A stretch of 27,919 nt of DNA from contig CAYNIG010000026.1 in NCBI GenBank assembly GCA_964396995.1, forward strand, positions 1 through 27,919, given 5' to 3'. Origin of the DNA: JADJLQ01 sp964396995. Its GTDB lineage: Bacteria; Bacteroidota; Bacteroidia; Chitinophagales; Saprospiraceae. The notes beneath the pieces are model-generated. The model was not told the DNA's origin. It was given only the letters and a program-made list of their open reading frames with translations, and ran no database searches. Both the position numbers and the translations under genes were made by a program. Below are positions 9,009-17,199 of the stretch, piece after piece (the stretch's first letter is position 1; every line of letters begins with the position of its first letter).

Positions 9009-10991
9009 ATGAAAAAAACGGTCCTGATTTTCTTCCTGCACTTCCTATTTACCCTTATTATTTTTAGCCAACCCTCCCGGCGCAATCTCCAACCTACCGA
9101 TATATATAAAATAAAAGCGGTGGGTGAAGGACAAATCTCACCTGATGGAAAATGGGTCGCCTATACGGTCACTACCATCGACTCAGCAAAAGACAGGCGA
9201 AATACCGATATCTGGATGACCAGCTGGGATGGAAATGAAACCATTCAGCTTACTAATAGCCCCGACGGTGAATCCAATCCAAAATGGAGTCCTGACAATA
9301 AATATTTATCTTTTACTTCATCCCGGGAAGGTTCTTCCAATCAGATCTATTTACTGAACAGAATGGGTGGCGAAGCTCAAAGACTAACTTCAGTAAAAGG
9401 CGAACTGAATGATTATGCTTGGAGTCCTGATGCCACCACCTTATTATTGACTATGAAGGATGCAAAAGACACAGCCTCTAAAATGAATAAACCGATGGTG
9501 ATTAATAGATATCAATTCAAACAGGATGTGGAGGGTTACCGCTATGATACCCGCAAAACACACTTATACCTGTTTACCATTAAAGATAAAAAGCTGGATA
9601 CTCTCACCAGGGGAAATTTCGATGAATCCAATGCCAGATGGAACCCCGCCGGCACTCAAATAGCATTTGTGAGTAATCATTCCCCGGACCCTGATAAAAA
9701 CGAAAACACTGATATATTTATCATCGATGCCAAACCAGGTAGTGCTGAGAAACAAATGACTTCATGGAAAGGTTACGATACCAATCCCCAGTGGAGTCCG
9801 GATGGTACCAAGATTTCTTATCATCGAAGCTCTACGGATGATAATTTTATCATGTACGATCAATCCATACTCGCAGTTTTAAATGTAAAAGAGGGTACAT
9901 CGACCCTGATTAGTAAATCCCTGGATAGACCGATTAGTTTTCATAGATGGTCAAAAGATACCAATAGTATTGCCGTAATCATAGCCGATGATGGTATTCG
10001 AAGATTAGCCTCCTACAATTTAAGCACCGGGACCCTCACTCCTATTCAGGCTGGCAATAAAGTTTTCCAATCAATCGAAAGGCATCCTGACGGTCATTGG
10101 CTTGCTTCTGTTTCCGATCCGGTAAATCCAACCGAATTATATACATTGGAAAAAAATAATTTGAAAAAAATTACCAGGACCAACGAAGAATTTACCAATC
10201 AAATCCAATTTGCTACAGTAGAAAAAGTTTCATCAAAAAGTAAAGATGGGAATATTGTGTCCAATCTATTATTCACACCACCTGGCCAAACTAAATCCAA
10301 TCTTCCTTCTGTATTTTTTATTCATGGTGGACCGGTTGCGCAGGATGAATTCAGTTTCGACATCACCAGGCAAATATTAGCAGCCCAGGGATATGCAGTA
10401 GTAGCTGTAAATTACAGAGGAAGCAGTGGCAGAGGACTGGATTATTGCAAATCCATTTTTGCAGACTGGGGAAATAAAGAAGTGCTCGACATACAAGGTG
10501 CTGCCAATCATCTCATAACTCAAAAAATAATTGATAGTACCAGGATGGGAATAGGTGGATGGAGTTATGGAGGCATACTCACCGATTATACCATTGCTAA
10601 AGACACCCGTTTCAAATCCGCGGTGAGTGGGGCTGGCAGTGCAATGCAGCTTTCGCTATATGGAGTAGACCAATATATTCTTCAATTTGATAATGAACTC
10701 GGTCAGCCCTGGAAGGATAATAACTATCAGAAGTATCTTAAACTTTCTTATCCTTTTCTCAATGCCGATAAAATAAAAACCCCAACCTTGTTTATGACCG
10801 GTGAAAAGGATTTTAATGTTCCGGCAGTAGGAAGTGAACAAATGTACCAGGCCCTAAAATCGATAGGAACACCTACTGAATTAATTATATACCCTGGTCA
10901 GTTTCATGGGATTACCGTACCATCTTATCAGGTAGACAGATTAAACAGGTATATTGGTTGGTTTGATAAATATTTGAAATTGAAAAGTTGA
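9009..10991 (+). CDS. Secreted S9-family prolyl oligopeptidase-like peptidase
   Basis: Exported serine peptidase or acylaminoacyl peptidase-like enzyme, probably periplasmic, acting on short peptides. From ATG 9009 it has 660 residues, with a signal peptide (MKKTVLIFFLHFLFTLIIFSQ). The first 400 residues are a WD40/TolB-like propeller with repeated W-S-P-D motifs (PKWSPDNKYLSFTS, YAWSPDATTLLL, PQWSPDGTKISY). The C-terminal alpha/beta-hydrolase domain has the oxyanion-side motif FIHGGP, nucleophile S519 in GGWSYGG, acid D601 in TGEKDFNVP and H633 in GQFHG. A longer frame starting with TTG at 8949 is rejected because its first 20 residues precede a normal signal peptide and lie upstream of the predicted transcript. 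It ends four bases from the convergent rluB-like gene, with no terminator visible between them. Confidence 0.93.
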   Translation: MKKTVLIFFLHFLFTLIIFSQPSRRNLQPTDIYKIKAVGEGQISPDGKWVAYTVTTIDSAKDRRNTDIWMTSWDGNETIQLTNSPDGESNPKWSPDNKYLSFTSSREGSSNQIYLLNRMGGEAQRLTSVKGELNDYAWSPDATTLLLTMKDAKDTASKMNKPMVINRYQFKQDVEGYRYDTRKTHLYLFTIKDKKLDTLTRGNFDESNARWNPAGTQIAFVSNHSPDPDKNENTDIFIIDAKPGSAEKQMTSWKGYDTNPQWSPDGTKISYHRSSTDDNFIMYDQSILAVLNVKEGTSTLISKSLDRPISFHRWSKDTNSIAVIIADDGIRRLASYNLSTGTLTPIQAGNKVFQSIERHPDGHWLASVSDPVNPTELYTLEKNNLKKITRTNEEFTNQIQFATVEKVSSKSKDGNIVSNLLFTPPGQTKSNLPSVFFIHGGPVAQDEFSFDITRQILAAQGYAVVAVNYRGSSGRGLDYCKSIFADWGNKEVLDIQGAANHLITQKIIDSTRMGIGGWSYGGILTDYTIAKDTRFKSAVSGAGSAMQLSLYGVDQYILQFDNELGQPWKDNNYQKYLKLSYPFLNADKIKTPTLFMTGEKDFNVPAVGSEQMYQALKSIGTPTELIIYPGQFHGITVPSYQVDRLNRYIGWFDKYLKLKS

Positions 10992-10995
10992 AAAA

Positions 10996-11886
10996 TTATT
11001 TCTTTTTTCTGTTTCCAAAGTGCTTCAATAAAGTCACCTCTTTATCCGTCAGATGCCTGAAATGACCTCGCGGCAGATCTCTTTTGGTAAGACCTGCAAA
11101 TGAAACACGATCCAGTTTCACCACATCGTATCCCAGGCTTTCAAATATTCTTCGCACTATTCTGTTTTTCCCGGAATGCAAAGTTATTCCGATTTCGTTT
11201 TTGGGTGCCCCTTCTATATAGGATATTCCATCAATAAAGGCTTTGCCGTCTTCCAATTCCACGCCTTTCGCTATTTTTTCCAAATCAACCTGACCAAGAG
11301 CTTTATTTAATACCACAGAATAAACTTTGCGTACTTCACTGCTTGGATGACTCAGATTCTTTGCCAGATCGCCGTCATTGGTAAGAATTAAGAGTCCTGT
11401 GGTCATCCTGTCCAATCTGCCCACTGGGTACACCCGCTCCTGTATTTTAGGTTGGACAATATCCAGTACTGTCTTTCGGCCTTTTTCATCATTGGAGGTG
11501 GTAATGGTATCCTTAGGTTTGTTCATCAGCAGATATACCAGGTTTTGCTCTGGTTTTAATAATTTTCCCTGATAGGTAACCCTGTCTTTTGATGTTATTC
11601 TTGTACCCGGCTCCCTTACTTCCTTACCATTTACCCATATTTTGCCATTTTGGATCAATTCATCCGCTGCTCTGCGACTGGCTATTCCACACTGAGCAAC
11701 ATATTTATTGAGTCTTATATCATCAGTGGTAATTGCATTTGATGTGGAGTTGACTTTAGACCTGTCCCCCGTACTGACTGACTTGCTGCCCGTATCCTTT
11801 TTTTTCTTTTGTTTGAGCGTTTTTTCCGGTTTAAAAGACCTGTCCGACCGTTCCGATTTATGATCTTTATTTTTATAAGTTTTCAA
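10996..11886 (-). CDS. rluB: rRNA pseudouridine synthase, RluB/RsuA family
   Basis: Converts a uridine of rRNA to pseudouridine. The protein has 296 residues. Residues 1-57 are a Lys/Ser-rich disordered extension (KPEKTLKQKKKKDTGSK) common in Bacteroidota homologues. About 58-115 is an S4 RNA-binding domain (IRLNKYVAQCGIASRRAADELI). The catalytic domain carries VGRLDRMTTGLLILTNDGDLA, whose Asp is the catalytic residue, and a final KNRIVRRIFESLGYDVVKLDRV. No ATG or GTG exists in frame before the S4 domain; the only usual candidate is TTG at 11886, directly preceded by an upstream in-frame stop region. Exact target (RluB, RluE, RluF or RsuA) cannot be told from sequence alone; RluB-like is inferred. 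It lies downstream of bamA on the same strand but is separated by a terminator. Confidence 0.9.
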   Translation of the reverse strand: MKTYKNKDHKSERSDRSFKPEKTLKQKKKKDTGSKSVSTGDRSKVNSTSNAITTDDIRLNKYVAQCGIASRRAADELIQNGKIWVNGKEVREPGTRITSKDRVTYQGKLLKPEQNLVYLLMNKPKDTITTSNDEKGRKTVLDIVQPKIQERVYPVGRLDRMTTGLLILTNDGDLAKNLSHPSSEVRKVYSVVLNKALGQVDLEKIAKGVELEDGKAFIDGISYIEGAPKNEIGITLHSGKNRIVRRIFESLGYDVVKLDRVSFAGLTKRDLPRGHFRHLTDKEVTLLKHFGNRKKK

Positions 11887-11946
11887 ATGATAGTATTAAT
11901 ATATAAGTAAAAATACAAAGAATAATAATGGGTATGGGTAAAACAA

Positions 11947-11982
11947 AAAAGAGAATGAGGATACTTTCTTTCATTCTCTTTT
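11947..11982 (-). terminator. Intrinsic terminator of the uppS-bamA operon
   Basis: A perfect 12-bp stem (AAAAGAGAATGA at 11947-11958, TCATTCTCTTTT at 11971-11982) closes a 12-base loop. On the minus strand the 3' arm continues into TTTTTTGTTT. It lies 27 bases past the bamA stop. The stem is AT-rich, but the T-run is good. Confidence 0.8.
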
Positions 11983-12008
11983 AAGATAGGGCTGGACTCT
12001 ATTTTAAA

Positions 12009-14546
12009 TTAATCCGGTTCAAAACCGAGGATTATACTGAACTTACCATAGGCACCAAGACCTTTTTTACCAGAGGTTTGCTGTGCTGTTTTGTCAAATC
12101 CGAAACCATAGTCAAATCCCAGAAGACCAAACATCGGCAAGAATACACGCATACCAAAACCGGCAGTACGTTTAAGCTCGAATGGGTTCCAGTTTTTGCT
12201 ACCAATCCATGCATTACCTCCTTCAAGAAAAGAAAGCACGAATATGGATGAGCTGGGATTCAAGGTGATAGGGTACCGCAGTTCCATGGTGAATTTGTTA
12301 AATATGGTTGCTCCTCCTTTGTTTTGATCATTTGCAGATAAGTCGGTGATTTCATACCCTCTTAATCTCAATATATCCCTCCCCGTGATTCCATAGTTTT
12401 GATTATTCAGACCATCGCCACCAAGCTGAAATCTTTCAAATGGGGAAAGACCAATCTTTTTATTGTAAAATCCTAAAAGTCCCATCTTGGTTTCCATTTT
12501 TAATACCAATTTACCTACCAGGGTAGCGTACCATTGGGCATCCAATCTCCATTTATGATATTCTACCCATTTAAAAACCTCATTGGCCGGACCATCAGCG
12601 TTGAGATTACCCAGTAATGAATATGGAGGCGTAAGAGAAATGGTCAATGAAATATTGGATCCAAACCTGGGGAACAAAGGGTCATAAATAGTGTTTCGGG
12701 CAAAAGTTTGCTTTAAACTAAAGTTGTTAAATCGGCCTTCCGTGATCACTTCACCGGTCCGGGGGTCAATAAAGGATTGATAGCTATTATAACTGGTACC
12801 TTGAATGGCTATATTCTCAAGATTTATAGTGGTATTACTTACGAAATTGTCATCAGGCCATTTGAGTTGAGTACCATGTCCAATAAAAAATCGGGAAATG
12901 GCTTGTTTTCCGCTTCCATACAAAGTATAATCGATCTTGGTAAGAAATGCTCCAATGGAAAACGAATTTGGTTTTTTACCACCAAGCCAGGGCTCGGTAA
13001 AAGAAAAATTATAGGACTGATAAAATTTACCATTTGACTGACCTCTCAGGGATAGTTTTTGTCCATCACCGGTTGGAAGAGGGTCCCAGCGTTTTTTATT
13101 AAACAGATTTCGGATAGCAAAATTATTAAACGTAACACCTAGTGTCCCAATCACACCTTGAAATCCGCCCCAGCCTGCTGACAATTCCAGCTGATCTGAT
13201 GGTTTTTCTACCACACTATAGGTAATGTCTACGGTACCCCTCTGTGGATTTACATCGGTATCGGGTGTTACTTTCTCCTGATCAAAATATCCAAGATTGA
13301 TTATTTGTCGTTGGGAACGGATGATGTCTGCTCGGCTAAATTTTTGCCCTGGCCGGGTGCGGAGCTCCCGGCGAATCACATGTTCATGAGTACGATCATT
13401 TCCTACAATGTTCACTTTATCTATGGTGGCCTGTGGTCCTTCGTAGATACGCATTTCCAGATCTATGGAATCGTTATTCACTGAAATCTCTATTGGCTCT
13501 ACTCTGAAAAACAAGTATCCGTCATCCATATACAAACTGCTCACATCTTGCCCATCCTGACTGTATTTTAATCTCTGCTCCAGTAGTTCCTGATTGTAAA
13601 CATCTCCGCGTTTGATGCCCAGGTAAGCAGCTAGTTTTTTATCATCATGTATAGAATTTCCTTTCCAGGTAATATGACCAAAATAAAAGCGCGGTCCCTC
13701 CTCTACCTTTAATTTCAATTCCAGTGTTCCATCTTCGTTTCTCCAAATACTATCGCCAGTAAATCGGGCATCCCTGAAACCTACTTTATTGTAATATTGT
13801 ATTACTTTGTCTTTATCTTTTTCAAAATCTTCCTTAACCAATTTTGATTTGCCAAAAAGTTTCCCTTTTTGTTTTGTTTCTGCCAGTTTACTTTTGAGTT
13901 TTTTATCCGATACCAGGGAATTGCCATCAAACTCAATATGTTCAATTTTTACCCTTTCACGGGGGTCAATTTCAAATTCAAGTACCACCCCATTACGCAT
14001 TTTTGAATCTCTTTTCTCCAATACTTTGACCTCGGTGTCATAAAATCCTTTTTCAATAAAAAAATCTTTTATTTCATTGATCACGGTTTGCTTTTTACTT
14101 TCATTTACCACATCATTTCGGCCGATGAATCTTTTTAATCTGGAGTTGAGGTCTTCATGATATGTTTTTTTTATGCCTGTATAATTATATCTTGCCAGCC
14201 TGGGCTTTTCCTGTAAATACACCTCAATATCCATAATGTCTCCATCGTGGATTCCTGCATTGCGTATTTCCACTTCAGTAAAAAGTTTTAATCCCCACAG
14301 TGCTTTTACGGCTTTTTGTGTTTCGACGCCGGGTACATTTATCTTAGATCCTATTTTGATGCCGGTCACACCCACGATTGCGTTGGGATCACTATTGAAT
14401 TGCCCCACAACTGTGATTTTACCAATCTCGTATTTTTTTACCAGGTCATAGTCCATGAAGGGCAGGATAGTATCAGACTGACCCACCAGGCCGTGAAGTG
14501 AATTCACACTGAGTATTAGAAATAAAAAATATTTTAAAATTCGCAT
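12009..14546 (-). CDS. bamA: Outer membrane assembly factor BamA (Omp85)
   Basis: Inserts beta-barrel proteins into the outer membrane. From ATG 14546 it has 845 residues: signal peptide MRILKYFLFLILSVNSLHGLVGQ, five POTRA domains (starting YEIGKITVVGQFNSDPNAIVGVTGIKIGSKI and including EHIEFDGNSLVSDKKL, GHITWKGNSIHDDKKL and VNIVGNDRTHEHVIRREL), then the Omp85 barrel with the lid-loop-type element QLGGDGLNNQNYGITGRDILRLRGYE. The C-terminus GKFSIILGFEPD does not end in an aromatic residue. A frame start at ATG 14597 would put 17 extra residues before the signal peptide, so 14546 is preferred, although an AAAGGG run lies just before 14597. It follows uppS closely. The skp/ompH genes that often follow bamA in Bacteroidota are absent; a terminator comes instead. 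Confidence 0.95.
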   Translation of the reverse strand: MRILKYFLFLILSVNSLHGLVGQSDTILPFMDYDLVKKYEIGKITVVGQFNSDPNAIVGVTGIKIGSKINVPGVETQKAVKALWGLKLFTEVEIRNAGIHDGDIMDIEVYLQEKPRLARYNYTGIKKTYHEDLNSRLKRFIGRNDVVNESKKQTVINEIKDFFIEKGFYDTEVKVLEKRDSKMRNGVVLEFEIDPRERVKIEHIEFDGNSLVSDKKLKSKLAETKQKGKLFGKSKLVKEDFEKDKDKVIQYYNKVGFRDARFTGDSIWRNEDGTLELKLKVEEGPRFYFGHITWKGNSIHDDKKLAAYLGIKRGDVYNQELLEQRLKYSQDGQDVSSLYMDDGYLFFRVEPIEISVNNDSIDLEMRIYEGPQATIDKVNIVGNDRTHEHVIRRELRTRPGQKFSRADIIRSQRQIINLGYFDQEKVTPDTDVNPQRGTVDITYSVVEKPSDQLELSAGWGGFQGVIGTLGVTFNNFAIRNLFNKKRWDPLPTGDGQKLSLRGQSNGKFYQSYNFSFTEPWLGGKKPNSFSIGAFLTKIDYTLYGSGKQAISRFFIGHGTQLKWPDDNFVSNTTINLENIAIQGTSYNSYQSFIDPRTGEVITEGRFNNFSLKQTFARNTIYDPLFPRFGSNISLTISLTPPYSLLGNLNADGPANEVFKWVEYHKWRLDAQWYATLVGKLVLKMETKMGLLGFYNKKIGLSPFERFQLGGDGLNNQNYGITGRDILRLRGYEITDLSANDQNKGGATIFNKFTMELRYPITLNPSSSIFVLSFLEGGNAWIGSKNWNPFELKRTAGFGMRVFLPMFGLLGFDYGFGFDKTAQQTSGKKGLGAYGKFSIILGFEPD

Positions 14547-14626
14547 TGGTCGGTATTGTCTGCTATCCAGATGGAACGTTTCGATTGATCTATTCATACC
14601 CTTTTCAAAAACGGTTTAACAATGTT

Positions 14627-15382
14627 TTAAATTGCTGCTTTATGTGGTTTCAATTGCTCAGAAGTCTTTCCGAATCTTCTTTCACGGTGCTGATACTCCA
14701 ATATAGCTTTCCAAAAATCCTCTTTCCGCATATCTGGCCAATAGGTATCAGTAAAGTACATTTCACTGTAAGCCAACTGCCACAAAAGAAAATTACTTAG
14801 CCTTTTTTCGCCACTGGTTCGTATCAACAGATCCGGATCAGGAAAATCCCTGGTAGACAATTCATTGGCGATTGCTGTTTCTGAAATTTCATTTGCTGTT
14901 AATTCGCCGGAGGTAATTTTATGACCCAATTTTTTCATGGCCTGGGTGAGCTCCCATTTGGCACTGTAGTTCAAAGCCAGAATCAAGGTCATTCCCGTAT
15001 TAGGCTCCGTATCTTTCATGCCTTTTACCAGGGCTTCATACGTAGTTTTGGGTAATGAAGTAATATCACCAATGGCTTTAAGTTTGATGTTATTGTCGTT
15101 GAGCGTTTTAATTTCTTTTCCAATCGTTTCCACTAAAAGCGACATCAGTGCATTTACTTCGATCAGGGGTCTGTTCCAGTTTTCGGTAGAGAATGCATAT
15201 AAGGTAAGAAATTGAACACCAATTTCAGCAGCTGCCTCAGTACATTCCCGCACTGCTTTTACTCCATTGTGATGACCAAAAATGCGTGGCATTCCTTTAT
15301 CCTTAGCCCATCTGCCATTTCCATCCATGATGATAGCAACATGGCTGGGAATTTTGGTTTTATCTAACGAAGTTGGAATCAC
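14627..15382 (-). CDS. uppS: Undecaprenyl diphosphate synthase (isoprenyl transferase)
   Basis: Cytosolic cis-prenyltransferase that adds isopentenyl diphosphate units to farnesyl diphosphate, making the C55 lipid carrier for peptidoglycan and other envelope glycans. Conserved blocks are HVAIIMDGNGRWAKDKG (catalytic Asp), GHHNGVKAVRE, LTLYAFSTENWNRP, and DPDLLIRTSGEKRLSNFLLWQLAYSEMYF. From the GTG at 15382 the protein has 251 residues, typical of the family, with ten residues before IPSHVAII. A TTG at 15421 would add 13 residues, but a perfect TAnnTTTG box (15416-15409) lies inside that extension, so GTG is favoured; the choice is inference. bamA follows on the same strand (80 bp to its preferred start), consistent with a uppS-bamA operon. 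The product feeds the WecA-like enzyme encoded divergently nearby. Confidence 0.95.
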   Translation of the reverse strand: MIPTSLDKTKIPSHVAIIMDGNGRWAKDKGMPRIFGHHNGVKAVRECTEAAAEIGVQFLTLYAFSTENWNRPLIEVNALMSLLVETIGKEIKTLNDNNIKLKAIGDITSLPKTTYEALVKGMKDTEPNTGMTLILALNYSAKWELTQAMKKLGHKITSGELTANEISETAIANELSTRDFPDPDLLIRTSGEKRLSNFLLWQLAYSEMYFTDTYWPDMRKEDFWKAILEYQHRERRFGKTSEQLKPHKAAI

Positions 15383-15408
15383 CTGAATACAATGATTTTT
15401 ACAGGCTG

Positions 15409-15416
15409 CAAATTTA
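15409..15416 (-). promoter_or_regulatory. Possible -7 box for uppS-bamA
   Basis: TAAATTTG on the minus strand (15416 down to 15409) is a perfect TAnnTTTG. No good TTG -33 box lies 17-21 bases further up. Start would be near 15404, leaving a leader of about 22 bases to GTG 15382. Confidence 0.4.
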
Positions 15417-15573
15417 CTCAAAAAAGCATGGTAGAAGCTTAAAATTTTTATGATCTAAAGAGTTGATTGTAAAATAGTTAGAATATTGACCTATCCATTG
15501 CCTTAACATATGATAAATAGTAATATACATTTTCAAAAAGACGATCTGACCCATTTTCTATAATTTTACTCGC

Positions 15574-16053
15574 ATGCTTCATAAATCTTACTACTTTTTC
15601 TGTTTGTTACTGATCGGGGTCATTGTCATAGCTTGTAAAAAAAACAATTGCCCTGATTCCAAAACATCCCTTATAAATCAATTTAATCAGTTTGTAAATA
15701 CTACATTGAGAACAAAACAATATTATTCTATTAAAGAGTGGGAAATAAAGGATAAAGAATTTACGGAATACCTGCAGGTCTGTTATCCACCACACGACAC
15801 ACTCATGTATCTGGACGAAAGGCAAAAATTTTGGTCTGATGCATTGAGATATTATTTTAAAAGATACGATGAAAGGGTCACCTTTGAATTGCTTAACAAT
15901 AAAAACCCGAATTCAAAAATGCTGCAAAACCAAATCCGATCTACCTGGGCTAACCCTGATGTCGCGTTCCAGCAGATTTTCCAGGAAATGACCGGACTCA
16001 AATTTGATGATGCGGTGAACGCAGTGCGAGACACTGCGTTGCAAAATCAGTAA
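15574..16053 (+). CDS. Small exported lipoprotein, unknown function
   Basis: A 159-residue protein I do not recognise. It has an N-terminal lipoprotein signal, MLHKSYYFFCLLLIGVIVIAC, with the lipidated Cys at 21 and KKNN after it. The rest is soluble, rich in aromatic and charged residues, probably helical (LMYLDERQKFWSDALRYYFKRYDERVTFELL), with two further Cys. The WecA-like gene starts 12 bp after its stop, so the two are probably co-transcribed; uppS is divergent on the other side. That context suggests a role at the cell envelope, but there is no direct evidence. A -7-like TAATTTTA lies at 15561-15568, five bases before the ATG, without a clear -33 box. Confidence 0.75.
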   Translation: MLHKSYYFFCLLLIGVIVIACKKNNCPDSKTSLINQFNQFVNTTLRTKQYYSIKEWEIKDKEFTEYLQVCYPPHDTLMYLDERQKFWSDALRYYFKRYDERVTFELLNNKNPNSKMLQNQIRSTWANPDVAFQQIFQEMTGLKFDDAVNAVRDTALQNQ

Positions 16054-16065
16054 ATTGGCTCACGC

Positions 16066-17118
16066 ATGTATGATGTAATCCTTAGTTTCATCACTTCTTT
16101 TACTCTTACCTATCTTGCTATACCCAGTATCATCAGAGTAGCCCATCAAAAGCAATTATACGATCACCCCGATACCGACAGAAGATCACATGAAGAACCC
16201 ATCCCCAGGCTGGGTGGAATAGCCATCTTCGCCGGTGTAGTACTATCCATGACTATGTGGACCCCATTTCAGGTATTCGCCGACCTTCAATACATACTTT
16301 GTGCATTGGTAGTCATTTTTTTTATTGGCATCAGAGATGATATAAACGATTTATCTCCGCTATTTAAAATGATGGGGCAATTGATTGCAGCTGCTATCAT
16401 CGTATTCAAAGCTGATATCAGGCTCACCAGCCTCTACGGTATACTTGGTATTTATGAAATACCCCAGTTGGCATCCTATGCATTAAGTATTTTTACCATT
16501 ATCGTGATTGTAAATGCATTTAACCTGATTGATGGTATCAATGGCTTATCAGGCAGCATCACGGTATTGATAACATCCACTATGGGCATTTGGTTTTTAT
16601 TGATCGATCGGCTGGAAATTGCGATTCTGGCTTTTTCTCTTACCGCTTCGGTGATTGCTTTTTTAAAATACAATTTTACACCGGCCAAAATATTTATGGG
16701 TGACACAGGAGCTTTACTGAATGGCACCGTATGTTCCATATTGACAATAAAATTTATTGAATTACACCGAGAATTACCCAACTCCCTGTATTCCTTAAAA
16801 GCCGTTCCGGCGGTAGCCGTTGGTATATTGATACTCCCCTTATATGATACACTCCGAGTATTTATAATGCGGATTTTACGAGGCCGATCTCCCATGAGTC
16901 CTGACCGGAATCACATTCATCATTTATTGGTTGATGCTGGCCTGAATCATATGCAGGCGACGGGTATACTGGTGGCGGTGAATTTACTTTTCATTTTTAT
17001 GGTCCTTTTCCTGCAAAATATCGGTACACTAAATCTGTTGATCCTAATTCTTTCCATCGCAACCTTATTATCAGGTATGTTGTTTTTAATTGTGAGGAAA
17101 AAAAGATTAGTTCCATAG
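16066..17118 (+). CDS. WecA/MraY-family undecaprenyl-phosphate sugar-phosphate transferase
   Basis: Inner-membrane enzyme that transfers a sugar-1-phosphate (probably an N-acetylhexosamine) from a UDP-sugar to undecaprenyl phosphate, starting a surface glycan. It has 350 residues with about 11 membrane helices. Family motifs are visible: PRLGGIAIF near 47-55, DDINDLSP from D91-D92, NLIDGINGLSG with D156, FMGDTGALLNG with D213, and the C-terminal HIHH motif (283-286) in SPDRNHIHHLL, typical of WecA/TagO rather than MraY. It follows the small lipoprotein by 12 bp. No other glycan-polymerisation genes lie next to it, so the product glycan cannot be named. MraY itself is less likely because of the HIHH context and lack of a division cluster. 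Confidence 0.9.
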   Translation: MYDVILSFITSFTLTYLAIPSIIRVAHQKQLYDHPDTDRRSHEEPIPRLGGIAIFAGVVLSMTMWTPFQVFADLQYILCALVVIFFIGIRDDINDLSPLFKMMGQLIAAAIIVFKADIRLTSLYGILGIYEIPQLASYALSIFTIIVIVNAFNLIDGINGLSGSITVLITSTMGIWFLLIDRLEIAILAFSLTASVIAFLKYNFTPAKIFMGDTGALLNGTVCSILTIKFIELHRELPNSLYSLKAVPAVAVGILILPLYDTLRVFIMRILRGRSPMSPDRNHIHHLLVDAGLNHMQATGILVAVNLLFIFMVLFLQNIGTLNLLILILSIATLLSGMLFLIVRKKRLVP

Positions 17119-17187
17119 CTGGATTGATTTTACTTTTTTTTTCAATTTGCAAAATAAAACCTGGTCAACCTCTATTATAAATATGTA

Positions 17188-17195
17188 TAGATTTG
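17188..17195 (+). promoter_or_regulatory. -7 box directly before the T9SS esterase start
   Basis: TAGATTTG is a perfect TAnnTTTG and lies four bases before ATG 17200. The start of transcription would fall at or next to the start codon. No convincing TTG lies 17-21 bases upstream. Confidence 0.45.
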
Positions 17196-17199
17196 CATC

